Source: Syngnathus acus
Lineage: Eukaryota > Chordata > Actinopteri > Syngnathiformes > Syngnathidae
Direction: 5' to 3'
DNA length: 64,000 bases
Assembly: GCF_901709675.1 (NCBI RefSeq)
Contig: NC_051087.1
Coordinates: 12,401,384 to 12,465,383 of the forward strand
Below, one piece after another: positions 44,996 to 58,323 of the stretch. Under the pieces are notes generated by a model. That model did no database searches, had not been told where the DNA came from, and was given only the letters and a program-made list of their open reading frames with translations. How positions within the stretch are numbered: the stretch's first letter is position 1; each line of letters starts with the position of its first letter. Position numbers and translations under genes: made by a program.

Positions 44996-47900
44996 GTCTG
45001 TTTATTACAAAATCTACTGGGTTTTATGGATATTGATGAGGCTTAAATGCCCCCCTCCCTCTTTTTGTTTCAGAGCAGGAACATCTTCCTCCCCAGCTAA
45101 TGAATACAATCGAGGAAAAGGAGGATGGGGAGACATTTACAGATGAGGACGAGGAGGAATTTCTTGTTCTTGACGCTGAACATGTGTGGCTTTTCTTTCG
45201 TTTTTCCCAATTATTATTTGTGATACATAAGATATTGTAACAGCTGGTTATACATTTGCACATACTGTCTAGTATTGAAGCAGATGTATTGGGATGTAAA
45301 GAACAATGTTAATAGCAAAGCGTGTTCTTGAATTCCGTGTACAAACCAGAACGGCTCAGATTTTTTTGTTTCATTTTTTGACAGCCTTTGGTGGCAAAGA
45401 AACAAGCAGCACTGAAGATTCAACTCGACAAAGAACTTGAAAGGCTTACCATGCAACTAAGACAAGAAGTGGGATACTAGTATTTTTTTCCAATTCCAAA
45501 ATTTCAAGATCTAAGTTGCTGTGTTACCCTTGCTCACACGCACAATCAGGTAGAAGTCTAATCATGTTGCTCTTTGTGCTATCTGTCCAGGTGGGCTTGG
45601 AGAGGATAGAAGCAGGCCAAACAGAGGACTTATATGTACAGGTGTTCAGGGAACAGGAAAGGCTAAAAGGACTCCAGGCTCGACTAGATGACCAACAAAA
45701 GTCTAAGCTCTTGGGCGAAGAAAAACAAAGACTAGCACAAGAGGAACTGAAGGCAATGAGGGCTCGCAATTCCAACATTAAGGACAAGAGCGCCAAGACC
45801 AGGGCCAATGGTGAGACCCCCCCCCATTTATCCAATGACAGTAAATGAATTCATAATAATGCAGTGTACATGTAGTTTCACTTTTAACCTACTGATGGAA
45901 AACATCATTGATAGTTTTAAAGAGTCAATGCATATGGAAATGTACCGTGAAGTGTAAGCACTAAACCGAGATACGAACTGAACCGTGGATTTTGTCAACT
46001 GTTCCACCCTTAATATGCAAGACGATATGGTGGGACTCAACTAAATTCTCTTGTGCATCAGATATTGAACATCAATGTCAGAGTCTACTTTAACATGCCT
46101 GTTTCTTTTTTTGTATAGCATCCAAGCTGCAGACCGAATTAGAAAAACATAATTTGCATGTTACATTCACACAAGAAATCAGTGAAGATCTGCAAGCTAA
46201 TGTAAAAGCAACAAAGAATATGACAAAAAAAGTCGCAACGGACAAATCAAAAGTTGAAGACCAGAAACTCAAGCAGGTAAACTGGCTCATGAAATATAGA
46301 GGACTTGACCACAATCTGTTCTATGAAGGTTTTTGACCTTCAGTATGTTCAGGTACGTATATAAGATAGTTTTTCTAATTAGAATTTGTGGAAGTAATAA
46401 GTCAAGGGTAAGATTTCTGCCATCAGAAGACACTTTCGTCGATTGCACCAAGGCTTTAAATAACTTTCTTTCTTTGGGGAGTAGTTTTGCTAATCAATGA
46501 CTTCAATAGAGGACCAACTTTCTCATTTTGAGGAGCAATTTATTTCCAGGTTAACAAAGGCTTTATTGTTCAAAGGAATTATTCAACAGATGCTGATTAT
46601 AATTAACAAATTGCTGTACCAACAGGATTTGTATGTGGAGCGCCTCACATCGGAATTGGACAAACTGAAACAACAGATGGACCTATATGAGGTCCAAACC
46701 TATGCCCAGGCAGAGACAACACAAGCAACCAAAGAGGCTCTTTCTGAGGTCTGTACTGCACATAATACCCACAGTCCTCAAACATCCCAAAAGATGCTTT
46801 TGAGGGTTGGCCAAAGACTGCTAATTCACTGTAATTGTGAATGTGAGTCTTAGAATGTGTGTCTTGTATTAACCCTGCGACTGACCGGCGACCTGTCTAG
46901 GGTGTTCCAGCTTCTCTCCTTTACTCAGCAGGGAAATGTTCTTACCCTAATGAAGACAGGCGGTGTAGAAAATGGATGGCTCGATAGATGTACGGAATTT
47001 CATTATTCCCGTGAAGGAGTAACTCCTTTGTCTTCATGCAAATGTGTGTTCAGGCTGAAATGCAAATGGATTCTCTGGCGATGGCACAAAAACAGTTGCT
47101 GCAGCAGTGGAACAGCAGCCTGCTTAATATGAGGAAGCAAGAGGAGGAATTTGGGGCATTGCAGCAGGCTATAAAGTAAGGATGTATTACAAACACTGGA
47201 ATAACATGTTCCGGTTCATAAGGAAAGAAAACGAGAATCTCGAACACAGTTTTTTCATATCTCCTCAGTCTTTGCGAAGATTGCTTCAGTTATTGATTCA
47301 TTTTTATAGTCCAGTTCTAAAAAAGTACGTGAGAAAAAGTGTAGCCTTATCTCCTGAACTACACGAGTGTTTTCAATTTCTCTGCACAACATTTGCACTT
47401 GTTATAATTTGCATTTAGTTCAGACATTGCTTTGAATTAGTGCCACAATGAAGAAATAATTACATTTAAATTTCCTCTGCTATATATTAAAGCCCAGCAA
47501 CTAAAGTACATTAAATGATAGCTGTGTTGGTTCAATACAGTCACGTTAGCCATGTGTCCCATAGCATCGCTGAGCATCAAGTGATCGTGATGGACAGAGA
47601 GATTGATGGCAACAACAAATATCTCTCTGAACTGCAAGAGAAAAGTGAGACTTTGACCATGTTGCTGAACTGCGCGCAGATGGACTGCGATGTGACAAAA
47701 AAGATGATTGCTCAGAAGCAGGCACAGCATGAAGCTCTGCAGGAGCAATACAGCATCTTCCTTCGTGCTTTGGGGCAGACGGAGCGGACACTCGAAGAAC
47801 TCACTGAGGTTGACAGACCACTTCCAAGGATGCAGATATGATTTTATTAAACAGATTATTATTATTAATATGTGTATATGGGTTCTACTTGTTCAGACGG

Positions 47901-50900
47901 ATAACGGCCTTCAGGATGATGCGACTGATCAGAGACGAAAGCTGGAGAAAAGTAAAAACAGGCACCTGGAGATCGAGAATTCAATCATGACTCAAATGCT
48001 GCAGAAGCTCATGGACAACAAGGCGGCTCAGTATTACCAGCGACTCACTAACAAAAAAGCCGCGCTCAAGAAAGAGAAGGTAAACTGAATTTCTAGCGAG
48101 CATAACAATAATCAAGTCTCACATCCAAGTCCCACTAGAAAGTCTACATAACACAATCTTTTGCTGATCACTGGTCAATCTTGTTTGGGTACAGTTTAAC
48201 CAAAGTAAATCTTGTAAAGGGAAATAACATTAGACACAATCCATTCTTCCATCATCGTTTTTGTTTTGTAGTTACTATTGTGAAAAAAATCATGGAATTG
48301 ATCATTTATTCCAATCTAGGGTTCTGTACAGGCAACATAAAAAAGGTATCAAACGAAAACTGCAGTTAAAAGTAAAATGATATGATTCCTGATTTTGACT
48401 GGCGAGATTTTGAGATTGGTGATTGGTTTTCTCTTAGTAGTATAGGCAGTGCACTATATCATGACCAAACAATAAAGCTTGATGTATGACAGACTGCTGC
48501 AAAATTAGCATTGGAATAACAAATTACAGTTAGCCTAGGACATTATTTGATTTGAACTTCCCCTTCCCACAGAGTCATTTGATATTCGTTATGCAAACAG
48601 CAGTGGGGAAAATGGCAGTGTTATATTCTTGATTCCCTTTCGTCATCTAGGTCTTCCAGCTGTGGCAGCTGGAGAGTTCCGTAATGGCGGCTGCCCTGGA
48701 GAGCAATGTGATCAACGAGAAACTGGAAAATTTGGCCCGAACGCAGAAGGAGCTTGATGAGGAAATAAGAAAGTACAACAAGGTGGTCGCATCAAACGAG
48801 ACTAACAGTTCATCGATTGATGCACTCATCGGACAGAAGCAGACCACCATTGCAAACATCAACAAGAAAATTGAGCTCATTGCAGCTCGAACTGGGGTAA
48901 GGAATCTTGTTTACCTCCTTATGATTAAAAATAGCTCAGCCTCGCATCAAATTCAAGTTCTTAGCATCATAAATATTTATATTTACATCTGCATACTTTC
49001 TGGAAACTGATCTAAAATACCTGATGTGTCATAACAACCCAGATGATGCCCACAGATTGATTGGGACTCTCCCTTGCATGTTACAGTTTATCTTTGCCAT
49101 CCAGTAAAGACGTGTGTGTGCACATGTGTTTTCAGCATGAAGACCTCAGTCCGCTGCAAATCAAGGTAGAAGCGATAAAGAATCAGATTGAGGCATTAGC
49201 ACAGAAAATGAAGAATGATCAGCACATGTGGCTAAAGCATCAAGGAACACTTATAGGAATAACCCTGGAGATTCAGTCACACAACAAGGAATATAACACA
49301 CTGCAGGCAAAGTACACTGTGATCTGTCAGAAGAAGCTTTACCTGGAACGTATGTTACATCTTCAATGAAGCAAAGACTTATAAATTGTCAGGTACACAG
49401 CTATAGATATTTGCCAAACATAATTCCCGAGTTGGCATGCTTGCTTCCAGGCCAGCTTGAAGTCTTGCACCGTGAGGAAAATGAGGTGGAGAAGAGCAAA
49501 AAGATGCTGCAAAGAGATTTGCTAAAGCTCAATACTCTTCTGAGCAAGAACTCACAGCTGCGCCTTGCTTTGGAGCAGGAGAATTCTGTGATGGAGACAG
49601 AATTCCTTCACAAACTCAGAGTATACCCTTACTTCTCAGTCTTTTCTAACATATTGTTGCTGGATTCTTATGTAACCTAACATAATGTTTAGGAGGCGGA
49701 ACGGCAGTCTATAGAGATGGAGGCCAAACTGGAGAAAACCCAGGAGGAAAAAGAGAGAATTATCAGCAGTCTGGTGGAAGCTGAGTCAGTTGTTTGTTCA
49801 ATATCAATTCCTATTTTGCCCTAGTCAACAATGCATGCAACTAAGCCTGAGTTTGATGTGACAGGCGTCAGATTATGCTGTGGGAAAAGAAGACGCATGT
49901 TATGAAAGAGACACGTTTAGTTGTACAAGAGGGTCAAGAAGAAGTCCAAATAATGAGGGATGATGTTCACCGTATGGAGGTACAGACACTTTCTTCTTCT
50001 GAGAGATGTGTAATCATCAAAGTGTGTCAAGTTTCAAATTTCTCACTTGTCCCAGTGTCTTCTGTATTCCATATAAACAAGTGGAGTTGCAGTGTGGTTA
50101 GGGCAGGTCACAAACACATCCGTGATTATTGCGTGTTTTTGAGATCTACAAATATATTTATCACGTTTTTCTAATACACAAATACATTCGCGATCATTTG
50201 GGTATCTGTTCTTCACCAGTAGAGGAATCGGGCAGTAACCAGAGGGTGCGCTGTTTGATTCCCGCTCTACCTGAGTCTTTGGTCGTTGTGTCTTTTGGCA
50301 AGACATTTTCCCAACCTTGCCTTCAGTGCCACTCACTGGTGTATGAATGTTTGATGGTGGTCGGAAGAGCCGTAGGCGTGGAACTGCTGCCACGCTTCTG
50401 TCAGCCTGCCCCAAGGCACTTGTGGCTACTCCACGTAGTTAACCACCACCAGAGTGCGAATGCGCGAGCATTTTGCATCATCTGTGAGCCTTTGAGTATA
50501 GGTTTCTACGGAAAAGCGCAACATAAACCCAATGCATCAGAATTATTTTCATGTGTTCTTTTATTGTTGTTTGTGTATTTGTCATGTATGACTTTGACCA
50601 CTTGTAAATATTCACGTGCAGCTCAGAGGCCTCTTTTAAAGACGGCTCCATAAGAACATGTAGTCATTTTTGTCGCGGCTCACATCGTGATGGATGGATG
50701 GATGGATGGATGGATGGATGGATGGATGGATGGATGGATGGATGGATGGATGGATGGATGGATGGATGGATGGATGGATGGATGGATGGATGGATGGCGA
50801 GAGATACTTTACTGATCCCCTCAAATCAATGTAAAATGTAGGAATAAAAAAATGCCCAGAAAAGTCTTAATAAAATGAAAGCGTTCAACTTCTAAATGTT

Positions 50901-51754
50901 TGTTTTGGCCACAGAGTTTGCTAAAACTTACTAGGTTTTGCAAACATGGATTCCAAATGTTGAGATGCTTGTTTGTGGAGTACTGTACCGTGGATGTGTT
51001 TATTATTACAGCGTTGGCTCAGTTTGCTGATGAAGCAGCGTGAGCAGCTACTACGAGACAGTGTAGCAGTTGTGGAAAGGAGGGGTTACATCATTGAGCG
51101 CAACGAGGTCATGGCCCGTAGTACTCAAAAGCCCACCGTTAAGGGTGAGCTCAATCTGATGAATGATGGCTTGCGGCGAAAGATCAAAGATTCAAACAAG
51201 GTGGTGAATTGAGGAATACTACATTGTATACATTGAGGGCCATTGTACAACTACCTAACATACAGTTTAAATATTTCAGTTGGTGAAAGAGTATGACCAG
51301 GAGATTAGAGAGCTTCAAGAGGGTCAGGTAAATCACTTGAGCATTCCTTGTTTCTCATAAATTATTCAGATTATTTCTAAACTGAAATTACAACGTTTTG
51401 TTTTCACTGTTCGTAAAGACTGGATTGTTCTAATGATTTTTTTACATTATAAAATGGAAGTGAAAGATTTCTGGTCCTGTCAGCTTTCCTATGATTGTGT
51501 ACAATTGTCCATCACAGGATGAATTTCAGAACAAGGCCAAGAAAATTCAGGAGATAATTGATGGCACTCCATCAACCACTACTTCACTTGAAGCTGCTCT
51601 GCAGGGTGAGACAGAGCGATTACATATGATCAACAATATAATCCACCGTGTCTGGGTGGAAATGCCCAAGTACCAGGGAGCACTCTGGAAAGTGCTGCGG
51701 TCACTGTCAGAATTTACAGACCTTGAAGAAGGAGGCATCAACAGAGTGGAATAA
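43788..51754 (+). CDS. ccdc40: Coiled-coil domain-containing protein 40 (complete, 22 coding exons)
   Basis: CCDC40 pairs with CCDC39 in motile cilia to form the 96-nm ruler that sets the repeat length for inner dynein arms and the nexin-dynein regulatory complex. Exons: 43788-43916, 44006-44066, 44155-44270, 44370-44430, 44508-44614, 44911-44995, 45074-45183, 45385-45468, 45591-45810, 46119-46276, 46626-46748, 47054-47175, 47565-47808, 47897-48079, 48651-48896, 49136-49349, 49451-49620, 49693-49784, 49865-49979, 51012-51200, 51280-51327, 51518-51754. All have AG/GT borders and compatible phases and join to 1037 codons plus TAA (human about 1142). Family-like strings include [63 protein letters not shown] and VHRME-RW. 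The N-terminus is acidic and repeated; the rest is almost all coiled coil. The first exon and ATG choice are the least certain parts. Confidence 0.93.
44638..44805. mobile_element. Palindromic MITE in the a3-b3 intron of ccdc40
   Basis: The sequence AACTCCAGTCCTTAAGAGGCACTATCC ... CCTGATTCAAATGATCAGCTCATC ... GATCATTTTGAATCAGGTATGC folds back on itself and matches a common fish palindromic element (AGTCCTCAAG...CCTGATTCAAATGATCAGC type). It explains why the third a-to-b intron is about 170 bases longer than the first two. Confidence 0.7.
46855..46990 (+). repeat. tRNA-SINE 3' fragment in a ccdc40 intron
   Basis: CCTGCGACTGACCGGCGACCTGTCTAGGGTGTTCCAGC ... GTAGAAAATGGATGG is the 3' half of the SINE family seen at 20846. 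It lies between the exons ending 46748 and starting 47054. Confidence 0.65.
50200..50535 (+). repeat. Fish interspersed repeat in the large ccdc40 intron
   Basis: It contains GATTCCCGCTCTACCTGAGTC, CTTTTGGCAAGACATTTTCCC, a CACTCACTGGTGTATGAATG block, CACTTGTGGCTACTCCACGTAG, and AAAAGCGCAACATAAACCCAATGCA near the end. This order matches a widespread teleost repeat; a shorter relative is at 28000-28165. Confidence 0.65.
50689..50797. repeat. (GATG)27 microsatellite in a ccdc40 intron
   Basis: About 27 uninterrupted GATG units in the intron between the exons ending 49979 and starting 51012. Length polymorphism is likely. Confidence 0.95.
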
Positions 51755-51824
51755 AATAAACAACAGTACTACAGGAGAATGAGGGGTTGATGAATATATC
51801 AAACTATTGTAAACCAATAATAAA
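51750..51824 (+). terminator. ccdc40: Polyadenylation signals of ccdc40
   Basis: AATAAA occurs at 51750-51755, overlapping the stop codon, again at 51755-51760, and at 51819-51824. The last is the best placed for a 3' UTR of about 80-100 bases. Confidence 0.6.
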
Positions 51825-53428
51825 AACATGATTTATGGAAACACTTTCTGTGGATTGTGGTTAGGTGTTCCAAGCTACAGCTACAACTGAGCAGCGGAGG
51901 TTAGCGAGGGTTTGCACACGGCCTTAATGTTTTTTTTTTTTTGTAAGGGCGCACACTCAGGGTTCAGCGAGGCACGGCTTATGGCTTTCCACTCATTTAA
52001 GACTTTAAGAACTACTGTATGTCAGGATGCACTTATACTGCAAGGTTCTAGTGACCCAGTTAAAATATTTTTCCATGGCCCATTCTGTTGAAGTAAACAT
52101 TCTGATTTTATCAAGCTTTATGTTAATTTGAATTATCAAATCGAGTAAGCTAATCACATGACACCAATCATTTTAACACTGTTATATCTATGCTTACCAA
52201 CGCCAATTTCCCTGGCTTGCTGGTGACCATGACTTGCTTGTCAGAAAGATGTCGTAGACACTTGTTACTCAAACTTGTCTTTTCCTCACGACGGTCGCGG
52301 GTGTGCAGGAGCCCATACCAGCAGTCTTTGGCAGGTAGGTGCAGTACACCCCAAACCGGTCGCCAGCCAATCGCAGGGCACATATAGACAAACAATCTTT
52401 CATACCCACAACCACACCTACAGACAATTTTTGAGTGCCAATTGATTTACCGTGCATATTTTCGGAATGCTTTACCGTGCTACCCTGGTATACATCGAGA
52501 ATATGTTGTTGTAATTGGGAAATATTTGTTTTGATAAATCACTATCAAAGTGTACCATATATTTGTAGTATGCTGACATGAGCACAAATCACGAACCAGT
52601 GAACTCACAAATCATTACCAGGGTAAATTCGTCTCTTTCCGCTACTGTGAAGAAAGTAAGATTGCTGGTAACTAAAGGACAACACTTGGCCTTGGGGCTC
52701 TTCTTATTTTAAATGTATTATCTTTTTAAATAGTGGCTATAATGGTTAGAAAAGGCACTTGACAGTGACAATATCCAAGTTGTCAACACTGAAGACAGTT
52801 TGCTTGCACTGTTGCCCCATCAGAGGAAAAACAGTACTCATTTGATTTTTGTTTGAATCATTATTATATATACTTTAAAGGCTGCAGGGATTAGGGACGG
52901 GCTGGATGTGGTCCGTGGGCCCTACTTTGCCCGGATGTGCTGTGTGTGTCACTGAGGGGCATACGCCTCTATTCAGTCACGCACTTTCAAGGAACTGAGC
53001 TGCGGAACCAGCGAAAACACACAGCCGGTGTGACCCATTGAATTCTGTGAACACAAATCTCGAATTGTATAGATTTTCAAACATTGAGAATTACTATTTG
53101 GAATAAATTTACTTTAAATTTGAAACTGACGTGTATGGATTCGGAAGTTATATAGCGATAGTCCCTATTGACTATGTGGTTCGTGGTTGAGCTACATTGA
53201 AGGAGCATGTGCAGTGGCGTCGCAGGAGTCCCCTGGGGCCCCAAGCAAGAAGGTCGTCAGGGACACTACAAGGGGGGTGGGGTATCAAACCCATAATACC
53301 AACATGTATAAATAAAAAATACAATGAAGAATATATTTTAGTTATAGATGATAGTAAGTTTTGAGACTAATCACTCTTTGATAACATCACACTGACACTT
53401 CTGTGGTATGTACTACAGTTTAAGCAAA
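51825..53428. other. Intergenic between ccdc40 and card14, with a SINE fragment
   Basis: A degenerate minus-strand SINE fragment lies at about 52278-52470 (GGTCGCGGGTGTGCAGGAGCCC ... CGCCAGCCAATCGCAGGGCAC ... CAATTGATTTACCGTGCATATTTT). The rest is unique AT-rich sequence with no exon seen. Confidence 0.6.
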
Positions 53429-53797
53429 TACATCCATCCATCCATTTTCTGAACTGCTTAGTCCCCACGGGGGTCGCGGGTGTGCTGGAGCCTATCCCAG
53501 CCGTCATCGGGCAGTAGGCGGGGGACACCCTGAACCGGTTGCCAGCCAATCGCAGGGCACACAGAGACAAACAACCATTTGCACTCGCACTCACACCGAG
53601 GGACAATTTGGAGTCTTCAATCGGCCTACCAGGCATGTTTTTGGGATGTGGGAGGAAACCGGAGTGCCCGGAGAAAACCCACGCGGGCCCGGGGAGAACA
53701 TGCAAACTCCACACAGGGAGGGCCGGAGGTGGAATCGAACCCGCACCCTCCTAACTGTGAGGTGGACGTGCCACCCAGTGCGCCACCGAGCCGCCTA
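53429..53797 (-). mobile_element. tRNA-derived SINE, minus strand, full length
   Basis: This is the best-preserved copy in the window. On the minus strand the A box-like TGGCGCACTGG (53775-53785) and B box-like GGTTCGATTCC (53731-53741) define the tRNA-like head. The body follows, and the GAAAATGGATGGATGG tail is at the left end. It lies between the 3' ends of ccdc40 and card14. Confidence 0.88.
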
Positions 53798-54732
53798 AGC
53801 AAATACAACTCATACAAAAAAATCAACATTTACTAAATGTAGGGTACACTTATTTCACACAAATGAACAACAATATACTGTACAGCGGTACATCAGAAGG
53901 TAAAATACAAAACAATGCCGACTAAACTTGGTGAATGGAGAATAGTACATACTTCTACATTACGTAGCCCTAGCCCGACCTACTCCTCTGAGCAGCTGCA
54001 CACTGTGTGAACACAAAAATTATAACCTTTTGGCATAATAAAATTTATTTGGAGCTGTTCCGTTTAGTTTCACAGTTAGTGAGCTTGCCATTGTTTAAGC
54101 GTTGCCGATGCTTCCCACCACGCATGCGAGCACAGAACTGTGGATTTCATGTCTGGCATCTTATCAGTCAAACGAAACTAAGTTATTCAAAATGTAACTC
54201 ATTGCCACTATTTGAATGACTACAGATGTTGTGAGCTGTGCTTTCAGACAAACTCCAAACGACTAGCACGAGTCAGCATTGGCAGTCATCAATGGACCAC
54301 AAAAGGAATTCATTACGTGCATTATGTTTGAAGGGGTGCTAGTTCTGAGCACAACCCCCTGACTAGCGCACAGACAAGCGGAAAGATGCTTAAGTCTTTC
54401 GGAGAATGTGTGCACTGCTACATTTGACAGGGGACTTTGCTCCACCCAGAGTTCTTATATTTCATGAGTGCGTAAGTGATACGCTTAAGTCGATTGGAGA
54501 ATCTGCACAGACCAAAAAATGCGTGGCAGCACGCCTTTCATACACATGGCAGAATAGTTTATTCATGAAATTTGTGGCTTGAGGAAAAAAATGATCTAGT
54601 GCTCATTTGAGAAGCACACCTTGTTTTGTACCTCTGACCATGTAGATAAATACTCATGCGTAGAATATATTTTTGTAATTATCTAGAACTAGCAAATACA
54701 AATTTAAAATCTTCCCCTGTTTATTGTTTCAT
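53798..54732. other. Downstream flank / 3' UTR side of card14
   Basis: No exon or clear repeat. The 3' UTR of card14 must lie here. A reverse-strand AATAAA at 54720-54725 is only eight bases past the stop codon; another candidate lies near 54557-54562. Confidence 0.45.
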
Positions 54733-54953
54733 TTACCACAGGTCAGGCTCCACCCATACAATCTTCCTCTGCTCCTCCCAGATGATGGTGCGCAACCTGG
54801 CCAGTAGTGAAGTTTGGTCACACCATGAGTCAGGAGCCACCCGGTGATATAAACACGGCAGTTTGTCCAACAGCGTCTCCTCACTTCTGGAACACACCAG
54901 CAGATGCTCCTCAGACCAGTTGAGACGGTGAAGCTTTGACCTAGAAGGTGCAT

Positions 54954-55003
<50 letters not shown>

Positions 55004-57928
55004 GATCATAGTTAACATTAGTATTAAAGTATACAGTATACCGTTTTCAAATGACATGCTGATAATAGATTGAATTTACATGGTTTTTAAACATAGAATG
55101 TTGATACTATGCTAAAATCATGTTCATCAGATGATTTTTCTTTTTTTAGTTGAGGTGGAGGCTTCAGCCGGATAATTAATACCAAATTTATCGTGTGACC
55201 TTGGCTGTCAAAAGGATGAGGGATGGATGAACTTTAAATGACCTTGAAACACTCATTTGTGTAAATATGCATTTGAATATCTGGCGTTAGTATAACCCAT
55301 GTCCAGTGTAATGGTATCAATTCTTGTTTTTGTTTTGTGTCGCCTACTTGTATGTCTCGTCACCGTGGGATGGAGGAAACGGAATTTCGGTTTCTTTGTG
55401 TGTCTTGACATATGAAGGGATTGACAATAAAGCTGACTTTGACTTTGACTTTGAAAATTAACGTCATTTCTTAAATACTCTTAGTTTGGATGAAGAAGGA
55501 AGAAACGGTACTTGAGTTTGCGTGCGCTGCGTGCTGACTGGCCGATGAAGATGATAATAGGGAAGATTTCTGCCCTGTGCAGACGCCGTACACAATCCAG
55601 CCCAAGAGGTAAGACGCAATGTATACCCTAAGAAGAAAAAAAGAAACAAACAATGGAACATTGGCTAATGAAGGATTCTTTGGATGGATCTGTATACGTA
55701 CCTTTCTTGGAGTCTAGCATATGTGTGTTTACTGATATATTGTGTGTAAGCAGTTTCTTCAACAGGGTCACAAACTCTCCTAAAAGATTCATTATTAATA
55801 CCCTCTGAAAACTCAGGGAAGTTAAGTCAGTCAAGCGAGTTGTTGTCATGCCTATGCTCTTCCTACTATCACTAGTCATCATTAGTTTGTTCACCAGTTA
55901 CTTTTTTAAATACATCTAAGACCCAGCAGGGAAACCTTGACGGAGATACAGTAAATGCACGCAATTTAGTCAGCCTAAAAGATGAAGTCTACATACATAC
56001 ATACATATTGTATACACAGACACACACTAACCTTCTTCATGACTTTTTCCACACACTGCAAGGTGTAGCAACAGTTGCTTCCCTGCTCACACTCCTCCAG
56101 GAGCTCGGACTTTTGCATTCGGGCTGAATGTTCAGTGGAACTCAACTTCTCTGCAAGTTGCAACAAACACATTAAATATATAGACAGAGATGCAATTCCA
56201 CCCCCAGTTCTCCCCATGCCTGCGTAGGTTTTCTCTGGCACTCCGGTTTCTGCCCACTGCCCAAAATCATGCATGGTAGGCTTATTGAGCACTCCAAGTT
56301 GCCCCGAGGTGTGAGTGCGAGTGCGGATGGTTGTTCGTCTCTGTGTGCTCTGCGATTGGCTAGCAACCGGTTCAGGGCCAGTCCCCCGCCTACTGCCCGA
56401 TGATCTTTGGGAATCGGAGTTTGTTCGAATTTTTTTTTTTAATGAATTATGTAATAAATGGCTCTTACCAGGTTCACAAATCTCAAAGCCCTGCCATTCT
56501 GCCACCTTCTTATCCAGGATGCGCCCCAGGATTGATGGTAGTAACAGGACTGGTCGACAGATGGGTGGAAAGTGGGGTGTGACCGGTGTGTAGGGCATGA
56601 GGGTTAGACTTCTGGGTGCTGATGTTTTATCTAGGTGTAAGGGAGTATACAGTGTTTTTATGCAAACATTTATTACAAACTATAAGTGTATAAATTCTCC
56701 TTTGTTATAAAATGTAAAATGTTGTGTTTCTGTACCCGACTCTGTGCTCATGCTCTTCTCATTCTCTACACTGACCCAGAGAGGGTTTTGGCCTTGGCAA
56801 CCCGTGCTGACAATCCTCACTGTTTTCTGAGTATTCTGATCCATCATGTGCCTTTGCTGAAGAGGGAAGTAGTATATATTAGTGAGCTGTGCAGTTTTAC
56901 ACTTATTCAATCACTCTTACCTTTTGAGACTTAGATGTTTGAAAGTTCATTTCTTCAATAGCTCGAATAAGAAGTCGTTGTGCTCTGTGATATCAGAAAA
57001 CCAAGAAGGTGGTAACTGATCATGACGCTTGATGTCCAGAACCTTTGCATATGGCTCATAAATACCTGTTGTAGTTGGGTACTAATCCACTGTGGAGGGC
57101 CAGAAGCTGGCAAGGATGAACTTGATTTGCATACCACGAATCTTCGGTGTCTGTCGGTCTTGTGTTGGTCACATGTAGAATGTCGTTGCAAGATACATTC
57201 AGTGTCCCTTTGTGACTTGCAGGGATGGTCACGTTGACGCGCACGTAGAAAGAGTCACCTGATGACATCTCACTCTCCTGCAATTGCTGAAGCAATGCCT
57301 CATAGTCTGGACAAAATGCAGAAAGAAAACAAAGTTCTATAAAATGAGTGAGCTGAGTTGTGAAAAAAATGGCAAACAAAGTCGAAGCTAATTAATAGAA
57401 TTGTTGACGTTTCAGCGACTCTCCATAGTGTTTGTTATACTTACCTATGTACCTAAAAAGATAATGGCAGAAACACTGTACTTGAGACTGTGTCACGGAT
57501 GTATCCACCGTTTGGTGGATTAACTTTTATACCAGATCCACATTTGCATAGTAATACTATAAATGTCAGAATACATTTGGGTTGTACATTCAACAAAACA
57601 AGCAAGGGTTGGTGATGATGGTTCACAATGTACTTCCAGAGTGGCATTGCATTGCTTTGCACATCTGTGAAGGCATCATTATTACTAAAAAGGCAAACAA
57701 GACAATGCCAAGCCACGGGTTTCAAGCACATGCTGTGGGACATACCATCTTGCCTTGGACGTAAAGAGAGATGGCAGAGACCGGTGACCTGACCAAGTGC
57801 CCACAGAGCTTCTTCTAAAGTGGAATCCTCCAACACCATCTTTAGAGCTTTCTCGTCCTGTTGGTATCTCACCTGCAATTCATCAGTGTGTTGTTAAACA
57901 CCTCAGATACAGTAATAATAATGGATGG

Positions 57929-57962
<34 letters not shown>

Positions 57963-58278
57963 CATATAATAAATAATTAATAATAATTAAAATAATAAAT
58001 TAAATAGACCTCTCTCACCTCCACTATTTGTGCTCCATGGGTGATACCCACAGTATGTGCCGCACTCCCTTCTATTACATCATGCACAAAGACTCCAGTC
58101 TTATTACCTCCTACCACTGCAATCTGACTTAGCAGTGCCTCTCCCTGGAAGGCAATGGTGACTATGCGGCCACTAATGCGCACTGCTTTTGGACGTGAAC
58201 GCACGAGGAATGTAGGTACAGCATTTTTATCCAGGCTGTTGAAAGATTAGAGAAAATAAGAAAAAGTAAAGCACATTC

Positions 58279-58323
<45 letters not shown>

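Larger units (their letters stand above)
54733..56630 (-). other. card14: card14 guanylate-kinase-like (GUK) domain exons
   Basis: The exons give LMPYTPVTPH and RPVLLLPSILGRILDKKV (first GUK strand and P-loop-equivalent without the kinase glycine motif, as in MAGUKs), then a middle part, then GIHCVLPLGLDCVRRLHRAEIFPIIIFIG (final strands) and SEETLLDKLPCLYHRVAPDSW. A catalytic guanylate kinase is not expected. The exon 55802-55698 needs the donor at TAC|GTATAC to stay in phase; the nearby, stronger-looking AAAG|GTACGT breaks the frame. Confidence 0.82.

Noticed and set aside
50636-50824. Frame with repeated HPSI units
   Set aside because: It is the translation of the GATG microsatellite within a ccdc40 intron.
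50689-55002. Tandem arrays considered as CRISPR-like
   Set aside because: They are uninterrupted tetranucleotide microsatellites without unique spacers, in a vertebrate genome.
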